DNA of 64,000 nt from Oreohelix idahoensis (taxonomy: Eukaryota; Mollusca; Gastropoda; Stylommatophora; Oreohelicidae): assembly GCA_024509875.1 (NCBI GenBank), contig JAMPIV010011350.1, positions 434,001 through 498,000 on the forward strand, read 5' to 3'. The position numbers and the translations under genes were made by a program. Below are positions 11,552 to 21,748 of this stretch, piece by piece. The notes below the pieces were generated by a model that worked only from the letters and a program-made list of their open reading frames with translations, was not told the origin of the DNA and did no database searches. Position 1 is the stretch's first letter; each line of letters begins with the position of its first letter.

Positions 11552-13915
11552 TAGGGGGCTCAATTTTCTGAACCCAGGACTATTGGAATCAATCAACCCG
11601 CCCCGGAATCTTGAAGTACGGTAAAACTTCAGAAATTCGTTGGACGGTAAATGAAGTATTTGGACACTAATGAAATTCATCTAAAAGATTTATTTGCGCG
11701 AAGTCAATAGACATAATATGCTTACAACAGATGTCAACACCCATACATCTGATTTATATTTTGGAGTCAACGTAACTGAGTTCTAAAAGACATACGGTAA
11801 ATTCTTCATACAGCTGGACATTACAGTCCTGAGTCAAGCCAGAAAAGTAAACACGAAGTGCGTGAACTTTCTGCCAATCAGCGTACAGCGGTCATGTTGT
11901 GACCCAATTATCGTCTAATTTACACGTTCCAGCTAGCTCCTGTTTACTGACAGACATCGTTACGGAGGGTGCAAGGACAACTTTGCTTAGGTGTGTACTC
12001 GGTCAAGTCATCGCATCGGAATCTGCATGAAGTAGCCTGTTTTTTTTTCAACGTTCAAGTGTTTGACGGGGGTGTACTGGCCCGTTGAAACTTATCAGAG
12101 GATCTTGTTTGTACTTCACGTGTGTTGTGCTGTGCAGTCATTTTTATCATCAAGCCATCGGAAAGGAAGTGGAGTAAACAACACATCTGGAACATTGGTC
12201 TACAGTCAAGATCAACGAACCATATGTATTAAAGATACGTATTATTTCTTATTAATTTGTATTAGAAACTGTGTGATTAGTGTATTGTTGTGCGTAGTAT
12301 TTTTTTTTTCTTTCTCGTTGTGCGGTAATTTGTCCTGTTTCGTTTGTTTCGTGTCGTTAGTACTGAATCTTATTCTGTAGTTTTCGTATAACTGACTTTT
12401 TCTACTGTGTTGTGTGTTCTCGTGCATGTGTGTTAAGTTCTGAGTGTTTGTTTCTGCTTTGTACTTGGTGCTGTGTAAATTATATATTAAGATTAATATT
12501 ATAGATTAATTATCTGGACTAATTACAACCGTAAGAGTTTTTCTGTTTAAGTTTAATATTAGTCTAGTAGTTTTATTATAAATATAAATAATATATTAGT
12601 TTTATTTGTTTATTAATCGTAAAGCTTATTTGTTAGGTCGTTTCTATCATCTGTTACAGTTTATTGATTTATTATATTCGACTTTTTGTTAAGCCTTTGT
12701 AATTATTCGGTGTTATACTACTATTAGTACTATTCTTCTGTCATCTGGTAGAGACTATAGAAGCTTATATTTATTTATTTTTTCCTTTTCATCCTTACAT
12801 TACTTAGCTATTTTATGGGTATTTATTTCTTGTAAGTTTCTATTAGTATTAGTGTTAGTCTACATCATATTTAAGTGGTTCTAAATGTGGTTATTAGATT
12901 AATGTTTATGGCAATACTTTTGAGTAGTTATTTACATTGTTTTGTATCTTGTACAGAATCTGCGCGAGTTGAACATCGGTGAGACAAGCTTGCTGTAGTG
13001 CCAGCCATAGCAACACAGAGATCCTTCAGCTGTATTGCATTATCTCAGTGGAACCATAGACTGTAATCAAGACATACTTAAGATAAGTCACAGTTTATGC
13101 CATTGTTGCACTTCTTTGTTCAGATACCATTCTACTGACATTCCTGATGGTCATTCATTTGTATTCGTTGTTATGTTAGCGTTTTATATTTGTGTTACTT
13201 GTTTATATATTATTAATACTTTGTTCTTCATTAGAAGGAATTGGTATTAATCTATTCTGTAGGTTTTTTTTTTTTTTTTGTAAAATTAATTCCATTGTAT
13301 GGGAGGCCCAGTCTTGGAGAGACTTGGTAGCTAGTGCCCGTGGAATTCTTTGACATTTATTGGTGTTAGCTGTTATAGTTTGGTTTGTGTAATCATTGTT
13401 ACATAATTTATTCTCTTTTGTCATGTTTACTTGTAGTTTTCTTGAGTTAATTTTCTACTATCTTGTAAATAAGTTCATTTCACAGCTCTATTGTTGTCGT
13501 TTGTATTGCAGGTGTTTATTATCCCCCCACCTGTCAGTTATTGTTTGTTTGTTTATGGTTTTGTGTTAGCGGTATACTTCATTATTATCATCATTCACTG
13601 TGTTTTGGTCCTGGTTATTAGTTACAAATAGTTTGTATGATTACTGTGTTAGAATCTAAGCATTGTAGGTATGATGGTCAAAGAATATTGAGGATTAGTG
13701 TGTTCAGCTACACATGTCTTAGTCTAGACATAGGTGGATCTGATTATTATAAGTGACTGATTTTAGGGTTACTTGTGTGTATTATCTTTAGAATTATTGG
13801 TGATTTGTTACTATGTTATTGTAGTACCTATGTAGAGGTATATTAATACTGATAATTTATTATTGTAGTGAATATACTTTCTTATTTTGGGAATCTAGTC
13901 TGTAAATCTATAGTC
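11552..13915 (+). other. Long T-rich leader of element 1
   Basis: This is 2.36 kb between primer-binding site and ORF. From about 12200 it is strongly T-rich on the plus strand. No ATG-initiated ORF of note exists: the 105-codon frame at 12063 starts only at TTG. A comparable T-rich stretch precedes the gag ATG of the 60-64 kb element. Confidence 0.5.
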
Positions 13916-15253
13916 ATGGCAGACTGTTCAAGAACAATTAGAAACAGAAAGAAAAGAATAGCCTTAAGAGACTTTATTTTGGCTATCAGAGATTGTGAGT
14001 CTTACGAATTGTTTAACACTATGGTAAAAGTGGATGATAAATACAAGCCACAGAGAGCAAAGGTATATCTGATAGAGATTAAGGAAATAAGAGAAGTTAC
14101 AACTGGAATTGCTTTACCAGTATTGGATGATAGCAAGAGACCAAAACTGAATTTAAAGAGGAAAGCTAATATAGCAGATGATATGGTGAAAACTGAAACT
14201 AGGAATGTTTCTGTTCAAAGTGAGAAGAAAGAAGTCACTGTACAAACAGATAATTGTTGTGAAGACTGTTTAGTCTCAGTTGGGAAAATGTCCAGACTGA
14301 ATGTGGATGAACCACAAAAGATTATCATCAATGATGAGTCAGTTAGGAGTAAAACTAACTTATATTCTATGGAAAGAAGATCAATAAGTGTTAGTAAGAA
14401 TGCAATGTCTACAAAAGCCTATGAGACAATGACAAGTCCAGTGCATGATGAAACATACCATGCACCTCAAGAAGTGTTGTTACCAAAAATGGGTTTTTGG
14501 GGTGACAAGGATCAGTTAAAGATAGACAAATTGATCCAAGAAGAGGGAACTTTCGAGAAAAAGTGTACAATATTAGAAGGAAGATTCAAGACTGTTGAGC
14601 AGTTATTAGAAAAGGAATACAAAGATGGTATTCAAAGATTAAATGATGAATTCAAGGCGTATAGGAACAGGATATTAACTGAGTGTAAGGGTAATACTCA
14701 AGTTAAAGAGGAACATTGCAAGGTCCTGTCATCTCGGTGGAAGGAGAAAAGTAATGCTTTAGAAGAGAGTTACTTTGTTACATTTGATACACTAGAAGAG
14801 CAATTTAAGGCAGCTAAACAAAGATTACAGCAGCAAGCTGAAGCATTGAAAGATCAAGCTAAGTCTACGGAGGAGAGACATGAGGCTGCGCTTGGTACAG
14901 ATCAATCAGATTGGAAGAAGGAACCTTTAGATGCTCAAATGCAGTATAGGAGGGCGAAGATGAAGGATGCTACATCTGTTGCCAAGAAAGTAGTACTTGA
15001 AGAGACTGAAGCTTCAAGGAAGGAAGTGTGGAAGACTGTGATGGATGGTCTGAAAGGAAATTGTGTTGGAGTTACAGACCAGTTAGAGTTAATATTATCT
15101 TTCAATTTCAAAAACAGATACATGGATAAAGGAAAAGAACCATTGAAGATGTTAATGTTCAATGCCATTAAAAAGTTACCACCTGATAAGTGGGACATAA
15201 GTGATCTGTTTGCTCTACTAAAGATACTGTGCTATTTGGAAATACTTTTCTGA
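13916..15253 (+). CDS. Gag-like coiled-coil protein of LTR element 1
   Basis: This is an intact 445-codon ORF. I chose the ATG at 13916 (GTCATGG, good initiation context) because the frame's upstream part begins only with GTG. Residues about 1-75 are basic N-terminally (RNRKKR), residues 85-190 are low-complexity and charged, and residues about 210-350 are rich in heptad-like E/K/L/Q runs predicting a long coiled coil. The C-terminal 100 residues are more globular (a KKLPPDKWDISDLFALLK segment). I recognise no zinc knuckle, protease or enzyme motif and no known family. Position after LTR and primer-binding site suggests a structural, RNA-packaging or scaffold role like Gag. Codons just past the stop look coding in another frame, so the C-terminus may be shortened by a recent frameshift. 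Confidence 0.7.
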   Translation: MADCSRTIRNRKKRIALRDFILAIRDCESYELFNTMVKVDDKYKPQRAKVYLIEIKEIREVTTGIALPVLDDSKRPKLNLKRKANIADDMVKTETRNVSVQSEKKEVTVQTDNCCEDCLVSVGKMSRLNVDEPQKIIINDESVRSKTNLYSMERRSISVSKNAMSTKAYETMTSPVHDETYHAPQEVLLPKMGFWGDKDQLKIDKLIQEEGTFEKKCTILEGRFKTVEQLLEKEYKDGIQRLNDEFKAYRNRILTECKGNTQVKEEHCKVLSSRWKEKSNALEESYFVTFDTLEEQFKAAKQRLQQQAEALKDQAKSTEERHEAALGTDQSDWKKEPLDAQMQYRRAKMKDATSVAKKVVLEETEASRKEVWKTVMDGLKGNCVGVTDQLELILSFNFKNRYMDKGKEPLKMLMFNAIKKLPPDKWDISDLFALLKILCYLEILF

Positions 15254-16623
15254 TCGTGGTAATGATGATGATGTATTCTAGATTGAAAATAGTTTTGATG
15301 TTAGTTGGAAGAGATTGGTACTTGTTATGACTCAGCATGAGAGGTTAATTGTTACTGTGCATAGAACAAGGATCGAAGCTATATCTTTCAAAGAGACAGT
15401 TGTCTAGAGAAACTTAATATTTTTCAAGAATGGAAATTTGTCAGAGTGTAGATAGACAACAAAAAGTGAACAGGTGTACAGTACAAGTCAGTGTAACTAG
15501 GTGTTTTAGATTGACTTATTTCATTAACTAAAGTGGTAAAGCTTAATTGAGAGGTACAGGGTGTAGTATCTAAGGTCGCTGATCACGAAGACATATGAAA
15601 TGGGTATATCATCCCTTAATTGATTATTTTGTCACCCCACTGGGAATGTTTAGTGGAATGGGGTGGACATAGAAGGGTATATGATATGGCATAATGTGAT
15701 ACAAATTTTCCAAGGCAAATGATTTTATTCTTGCCTAATTTTGTTTATAGCCGCGGTAGCATAGTGGTTAGTGCACTGGCTTCCTAGCGCAGTGGTCTAT
15801 GGTTCGATCCCCAGATGAGGCGGAAAAATTTTTAGGCCACAAACGGCTCCTGGGTCGACCCAGCCCCGAATGGGTACCAGAGCTACTCTGGGAAGGTTAA
15901 GGCGGCCGGCGTGATGCCGACCACATCACCCCTCGTGTGCCGACGGTCAAGATAATATGGGCCTAACACCATATTCCCAATATGCCTCAATGGGCGTGTA
16001 ACGGGTTCCTTTACCCTTTTTTTTACCTAATTTTGTTTATCCATAGGAAAGTATGCTATGCCATGAGATACCAGTGTTGTTGGTGGAATTGCATATCATT
16101 ACAGCAGCTGATGGGTGGTCATCAGCAGGCTTGCTCACCGATACTTCTTCTTAGTGAGACATCAGTCCTTTACTCTGGATTTGGAGCAATCGAGAAATGA
16201 ATTTACAGATAGACTGCAACATTTAGAATAGATTGTTTAATATTTATGAAACATTTGTGTTAGCTTGATAAGTTGTAAGTGTTAACTTATAATGTAATTA
16301 TATTACTTCATGAACAATGTTGATGTACATTTTGGTTCACCCATGTATTTTTGTCTGGTGAAACACGTATGTGTTGGTTAATATATTAATTGATGCACAC
16401 ATTGTTAGATTTGCATCCAACACAGTTTAATGTTGTATAGGATGAAATTGTGTTTGGTTTGCCAGTAGAGTATGATTGCTAAGGCAAAGCCTACGTCACC
16501 TTTCCTGTGCCAAAGTTAATGTGGTAACCTTTTGGTTCACCAGTATATTTCCATCCTTTTTTGTTGTTTAGTGTGACTTAACATATTGCATCGACCTCAC
16601 ACTTTGGTTTGATGTAATGTTTA
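15254..16623 (+). other. 3' noncoding region of element 1
   Basis: This is the stretch between the ORF stop and the polypurine tract. It contains the S1 SINE at 15749-16025. Otherwise no gene was recognised; the region 15254-15420 has coding-like composition in a different frame but contains stops. Confidence 0.45.
15749..16025 (+). mobile_element. tRNA-derived SINE, family S1
   Basis: A tRNA-like head has A box TAGCATAGTGGTTAGTGC and B box GGTTCGATCCC. It is followed by a body with ACGGCTCCTGGGTCGACCC and a T-rich end. A perfect 15-bp TSD, CCTAATTTTGTTTAT, flanks it (15734-15748 and 16026-16040). It has inserted in the 3' noncoding part of element 1. A relative lies at 25862-26128 and a fragment at 40731-40790. 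Confidence 0.9.
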
Positions 16624-16665
16624 AAAAAAATGATATCATTTTTTTCCTCGGGGGTCGGTGTGAAC
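16624..16665 (+). other. A/T hairpin plus polypurine tract of element 1
   Basis: A perfect 22-bp palindrome (seven A, TGATATCA, seven T; 16624-16645) is followed by a CCTCGGGGGTCGGTGTGAAC tract running to the first base of the 3' LTR. The G-rich part would serve as plus-strand primer. A similar hairpin sits at the same place in element 2. Confidence 0.6.
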
Positions 16666-17813
16666 TGTTAAGTCGTATTCTATGCTAGAGTTAGGTGTTA
16701 AGGATTTTTGTGTACGGTCCTGAAGTTGGTTAGTAATTAGGTTAAGGTCAAGCGATACATGACGTGTGTATACATGTGTGTGGGTAGAGAAAGGAGTAAC
16801 TCTGTTTAGAGTGTATTTTTATTAAAGTATGCAAGCTTGGAATGTGACATTTAAAAGTTCACTGTTAGAAGCACGTAGAGTATGGTTGAAGAATACTCAG
16901 TGGTGTTCATGTGTGAATTGAGGTTTACAGGACATGAGAAAAGCGTGCGAAGTGAATGAAGTTGGCATACGTGTCAGAGAAGAATACTGAGTTGTTAAAG
17001 GGGAATCTGTGGCCATCCGTCGTGGGAGACGGTCAGTGTTTTCTAGAGTATGTGAATAGTGTATGTGATTTTGATTATAATATATTGAATGTGACGCGAT
17101 GATGTACCGCGTAAGGTGTATTTACAAGGCCTTTATATAATGTTATTTATGAGCGCGTTGTGGGTTTCCCGCGCTGTAAAGTTCAGGAGGAACTAGTATG
17201 CCTGGTGATTAGACCAGAGGTATAGATATATGTGCGAGGAGGGAATGCCACACTTTGGATTAAAAAGACACGTCGTTTTCCCGTGTCAATAGGAGGTCTA
17301 TGGTAGGACCATTATATGCTATTATTTGAATGCGCGTTGTGTGCTTTCCCGCGCCAATAGGAGGTCTACGTAAGCGCGTTGTGGTTTTCCCGCGCTGTTA
17401 AGTTCTGGAGGAACTTGGATAGAGATATATGTGCGAGGAGTGAATTCCGCACTTACATTGAAAGTAGGACCACAGAGATATATGTGCGAGGTGTGGATGC
17501 CGCACTTACATTGTATACAGACCATATAGAGATTTATGTGCGAGGAGTGAGTGCCGCACTTACATTGATTATAGATCAGAGATAGAGATTTATGTGCGAG
17601 GAGTGAATGCCGCACTTACATTGAATGCAGTTGTTACCAGTACGTAAGGATGACTGTATTACATATTCTAACCATGCAAGTATTTGTACTATTGTTGCTG
17701 ATGTCCAGGACTATGCTGTCGATATTATATGTATGGAACTGTGGCCCAGACTTCTGTCAAGTTATTTCATTCGCGTATGTACTGTCTTGAGTGTCAGTCC
17801 AAGTTATATTCCA
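16666..17813 (+). repeat. Element 1, 3' LTR
   Basis: It starts TGTTAAGTCG and ends ATTCCA. It aligns to the 5' LTR without a net gap through about 17753, with only scattered substitutions. The last 60 bp diverge. The hairpin array is repeated at 17147-17622. Confidence 0.8.
17147..17622 (+). repeat. Hairpin-repeat array in 3' LTR
   Basis: This is the same series of type I and type II hairpins as in the 5' LTR. One type II unit (near 17231) has CCACAC in place of CCGCAC, weakening its stem. Confidence 0.75.
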
Positions 17814-18544
17814 TTATAACATTACAGAGGTAACATTATCATAGTTATCATTTGGTGGTTACATTGATAGTTATTACCACATAGAGAAACCCTATTGCAA
17901 CAGTGGTGGCATCGACTTCTTATCAATAACCTAACCTTTTTAGAAGATCACCCAGGTGACATAGCAGTGAAGAAATTTGACGAGAGCAGATCAGTGACAG
18001 ATATGTACAAGAATATGATTTTCGGATGTTCGCTGAATTGAGAGAAGGTACGAATAGAAATTATATCAAATTAAAATGTGTAAAATCTATGAGATAAATT
18101 CGCAGAAGAGAGAAGCGGATGCTATTTTATGTAAATAAAACTTTGAAGTTCGTTTTACTGCTGTTGGAGTACAGTGTGTCAACAGAGTTAGAAACCATCA
18201 ACCATCTGTACGTCTTGTCTAACAGTGCATTTCATCACTTGTTTACAGCAGAGTGTTTACATTGTCTGCTCACACATGCTGACCACTGATTAGGGCAGTG
18301 ATCTGAACCTATAACATCAACACTATACGAACAATATAAAGACATGAAAACTTTAACCCACACTATCACGGCCACAGGTCATTGGGTGTCACTCAGCAGT
18401 CACATTAGAAAGACAAGCCAATAGTTAACGTAACAGACACGCGTACATAAGAACAAAGACAGGTCATTATCATCATTGGTTTAATCAAGAACGTACACAC
18501 ACAACAGGGTCAGTGCGTAACGAATAACTTCACAAGCATAGAAC

Positions 18545-18712
18545 CTGGGTTACCACTATCACACTGCCTTTGTCTTCCGTAACTCAAGAGCAGAGTCAGA
18601 TACCCTTTTACAGTCGGGTAGAAAGCAGCGTGACGGTATCAGGTTTCGAACTTGCTAACTTTGCCTCGAGAAATAATGGCGCTAACCACTCAGTCAGTTA
18701 ACGCTCTAGTGC
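18545..18712 (-). mobile_element. tRNA-derived SINE, family S4, copy 1
   Basis: On the minus strand there is an A box TGACTGAGTGGTTAGCGC, a B box GCAAGTTCGAAACC, then a body with CTGACTCTGCTCTTGAGTTA. The head resembles a Ser/Leu-type tRNA. It is old, with no clear TSD. Confidence 0.7.
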
Positions 18713-18879
18713 CAGTATACTAACTATTTTATTCAACAATTAAGGTCCATTGCTGCAGGGGTTCCGAAGCTTGTTTCAGGGGTTCCGAAGCTTGTTTTAA
18801 CGACGACACACTTTACCTTACCTGCACAATTTCGCGACAAAGCACTTAATGTTATATTAAAAACGGCAAAGGTAGTCAC

Positions 18880-19108
18880 ACAGCAGATACTGCCGTAGGG
18901 AAATGTTAGAGACTTCACTATACTAGGTCCAGCTTCGAGAGGTGGGAGTGACCAGTTCCCGTCCTCGTTGGCTTTACCTTCACTAGCTCAAGATTAGAGC
19001 CAGGTACCTATCTACAGGTGGGTAGAATGGAGCGTGGCGCCACCGTGTTTCGAACTCTGTACCTTTGCCACGGGAGGCCATCGTTTTAACCACTCTGCCA
19101 ATCTGACG
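18880..19108 (-). mobile_element. tRNA-derived SINE, family S4, copy 2
   Basis: On the minus strand there is an A box TGGCAGAGTGGTTAAAAC, a B box GAGTTCGAAAC, then the same body as copy 1, ending with TAGTGAAGTCTCTAACA and a CTGCCGTA block. Fragments of this body occur near 8400, 32545, 37975 and 45198. Confidence 0.75.
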
Positions 19109-20023
19109 TACACTGTTATATTACTTATTGTCACATAGGGAGTTATGTTCTATAAATTGTCTACATTTTCCTTTTTCTTCCACTCGGGTCCTCTAATTTT
19201 TTCTGTCACTCTTTACCCTTTTTCATATATATAATTTTTTCGCATTCGTTAGTTTGCGAATTATATTTTCTTTTCCCATTCGAAATTTTATCGTCTTTTT
19301 TTCTCATGCTGACTGAAACTCGATTACGTAGATGTCAGTCTCTGCCGGTCGAACCATAGCTGTGAACATACGGTTCTCGCCAGACATACGTCTGCAGGTT
19401 CCCCGGTCAGAGCGCTGCCTGACCAGATTTCTGGGCCTGGGGTGTGAGAAATTCGCTCCGTTGGACATGACAGGCAGACGAATTGTCTACCTTTTGCAGC
19501 AACTGCGTGAGTTTTCGTCGGGATAGTCCGGCGAAGTGTGAAATTGCGCTCCGCGCTGCAGACGGTTGTCTGAGAGTTGCAACTGACACGCGTACATCTC
19601 GGTCAGTAGGTGGCAGTTACGACACGCGTTAAGCTGACGTAAGTGTTGGGAGTAGGGGAGATAATTTCGCTTGGCGAAATAAGTTGGGGCCCTTTGTCTA
19701 ATTTTAAGATATTGGCCCGAGTTTGAAACTTTATTTTCATTCTCACTCTTAAATTCGCAGTAGACAGGTCGCTCGGAACAGTATAAGCTGTATAGCGAAG
19801 TTCTCAGTTTGTTTCGACAATTTGTCGAACTTCTAGACTTCCATATATATAAGCATATAATTCTTAAGTGGTGCGACTACCTGTAGTTCTGTGTGAGGTA
19901 AAATATTATATACTATATTCTAGTATTTTGTGAAGTGTTTAAAGTGTTAAGTCGCTTATTTCATATTTTACTAGTTCTGTGTGCAGAGTGATTATTTTAA
20001 TAGTTTGTTATATTCTTTAGTCG

Positions 20024-20296
20024 GGAGCCGCGCTGGTGTAATGGCTTCGGCGTTGTACTGGCGACCAGGTGTTCATGGTTCAAACCCGGGCGTCGGCGTT
20101 TGAAGAAATGTTTACGGCCGGAAATTTGACTGAATAGCCTGAACGGCTCCTGTGATAAACCCTCTGTGGATGGGAAGGAGCGAAGCTCCTGACCGGGTTG
20201 GAAGGAAAGTCCTCAGGTTCCCCAGCCTCGCAATGACATGTCATTGGGCCGAAGGGCTGAAAGCCCAAGTGCTGCTGGTTAAGAAAAAAAAAAAAA
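20024..20296 (+). mobile_element. tRNA-derived SINE, family S2
   Basis: The head starts GGGAGCCGCGCTGGTGTAAT. A B box, GGTTCAAACCC, is followed by a body with GAACGGCTCCTG and GGAAGGAGCGAAGCTCCTGA, then a poly-A tail. A perfect 13-bp TSD, TATTCTTTAGTCG, flanks it (20011-20023 and 20297-20309). It is a young-looking insertion. Confidence 0.9.
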
Positions 20297-20309
20297 ATAT
20301 TCTTTAGTC

Positions 20310-21172
20310 GACGAGTTACAGTGGAAAGCAGGATAAATTATATTTCTAGCTTAACAAACATGTAGCCATAATGGATTGAATTTAACTGCTAACTACTCAG
20401 TCGAGATATATTTTCTAAACTAACTTATAACTGCTAGATGTCTCATGAGTATTGACGAAATATATTTATATGTATTTCAAATTCATGATAATTGATTTTA
20501 TAATATAACTTATCTCACGGGAAGTGTTAAATGATAAGCTCTACGCGTGCAGTTTAAAATATAAGTTATATCCTTATACATAGTATGTATAATTATTTTA
20601 TATGTGCTTTTTCCATTTTATGTAGTGAATACTGGGATGACCCAGAACTTGCCGGCGTTTAGTAGTAAAGAGACATACTTGTGAGTAGCATAGACATTTC
20701 CTATCTTGAACCACGTGGGGTTTTTTTCAAGTAACACTGGTCTGACAGTGCTTGTGCCATCAGAGATAGACAGTAATACCCATCCCTCTAACGGTTTCTA
20801 AAGACAAAAATGTTTATACTGGGCCTTTGAGCCAGACTTTATTTCTTCACAATAAACTCAAATATACATGCTGCCTAGCGGCGAGAATCATTACAAGAAG
20901 TAACATTAATATTCCCGACAAGTATTGAGAGAGTGTATAGTGAACCAAGACTGTCTTTCCAAATTAAGGGAACCCTCGCGTTTTGTTTGACTCTGTGTGC
21001 CCGTTTAAACTTGCTTATCCAAACTTGATTCAAGTGACACTAACTTAAAATCTGAATAAAACTTATCGCCTGAAGAGAACGCTCCCCGGACAAATTGGAT
21101 AAACCAAGATCTGCAGAGCTGGGTATTCGCTTCACCAAACGATAAAACAGATTGTGTCATAGCGTGCGCCAA
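20310..21172. other. AT-rich DNA, nothing recognised
   Basis: No ORF over 60 codons on either strand, no repeat pair and no RNA gene signature seen. Confidence 0.4.
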
Positions 21173-21207
21173 ACGGTGAACTTCTTCTTCTTCTTCCTCG
21201 TTCGCCT

Positions 21208-21745
21208 TCAGACTTCCACATTTATGACTCTAATAAATGCAGTAGTCAACCCAAGGCTCCCAACATCTCCAAACAGTTTTTCGTTGACAGAAGTGGGTTG
21301 TTGCCATATGCTACTCCGTTCATTACTGTAGGTTGGGCAGTATTGCAGCAGGTGTTCGACTGTCATTGGGCTGGTACCGCAGGTGCAGAGATCTGTTGCA
21401 CCAATTTTGTATTTGTGGTACAGATGGTATCTCAGTCTATTGTGACCAGTGCGTAGCCGAAAAATGATGACCTGTTCTTTTCTGGATAGTTGATGATATG
21501 CATCATTTTTCAAATGTCCCGGGTGCTCTCTTTCCCATTTGGACTTGAATGTAGCCTTTATAGTGGTCTTTGCCGTTGCGTAAGTTGTCTCTATATCATT
21601 TTGTTGTAAGGCACCTCCTTCCTTAGCAAGTCTATCGGCCTTCTCATTTCCTGGTATGTTGCAATGGGCTGGTATCCACTGGATAGTGCACTTCTTGAAG
21701 CATTCGGCCAGTCTTTCAAGGGAGATTATCAGATCTTTCAATCCT
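21208..21745 (-). pseudogene. C-terminal RNase H and tail of the same LINE, frameshifted
   Basis: This frame carries the last RNase H motifs, IQWIPAHCNIPGNEKADRLA, with the His and the final catalytic Asp. A cysteine-containing C-terminal tail follows (LCTCGTSPMTVEHLL), common at the end of I-type LINE polyproteins. A one-base shift near 21750-21770 separates it from the upstream RT frame. It has no start codon of its own. Confidence 0.88.
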
Positions 21746-21748
21746 TTA

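Larger units (their letters stand above)
10389..17815 (+). mobile_element. LTR element 1: coiled-coil-ORF-only LTR retrotransposon
   Basis: Two near-identical direct repeats of about 1.14 kb, exactly 6277 bp apart, enclose 5.1 kb. Both begin TGTTAAGTCG. The left one ends in CA directly before a TGGTGG primer-binding site. The right one is preceded by a polypurine-tract-like G-rich stretch. ATAAC precedes the left LTR (10384-10388) and is found 2 nt after the right LTR (17816-17820), a probable TSD. The interior has one intact ORF (13916-15253), with no protease, RT, RNase H or integrase motif in any frame. That makes it non-autonomous, dependent on enzymes from elsewhere. Near-identical LTRs and an intact ORF suggest recent activity. 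Confidence 0.75.
17821..20010. other. Intergenic DNA holding two S4 SINEs
   Basis: Apart from the S4 copies at 18545-18712 and 18880-19108, no gene was recognised. A TATATATAAG stretch near 19845 resembles a TATA box, but no LTR pair or ORF accompanies it. Frames of 60-64 codons at 19332-19589 overlap on opposite strands and have no family signature. Confidence 0.35.

Noticed and set aside
12063..12380. 105-codon ORF with a hydrophobic stretch in the element 1 leader
   Set aside because: It begins at TTG and lies in T-rich DNA, where hydrophobic codons arise by composition.
15749..15825. Possible tRNA genes at SINE heads (also 20024, 25862, 41495 and minus 18712, 19108, 39442)
   Set aside because: Promoter boxes are followed by SINE bodies and TSDs, and the heads do not fold into complete cloverleaves that I can see.
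17891..17920. Second TGGTGG primer-binding-like site after the element 1 3' LTR
   Set aside because: No LTR end or internal region follows it; the TSD evidence places the element end near 17815, so this is probably chance.
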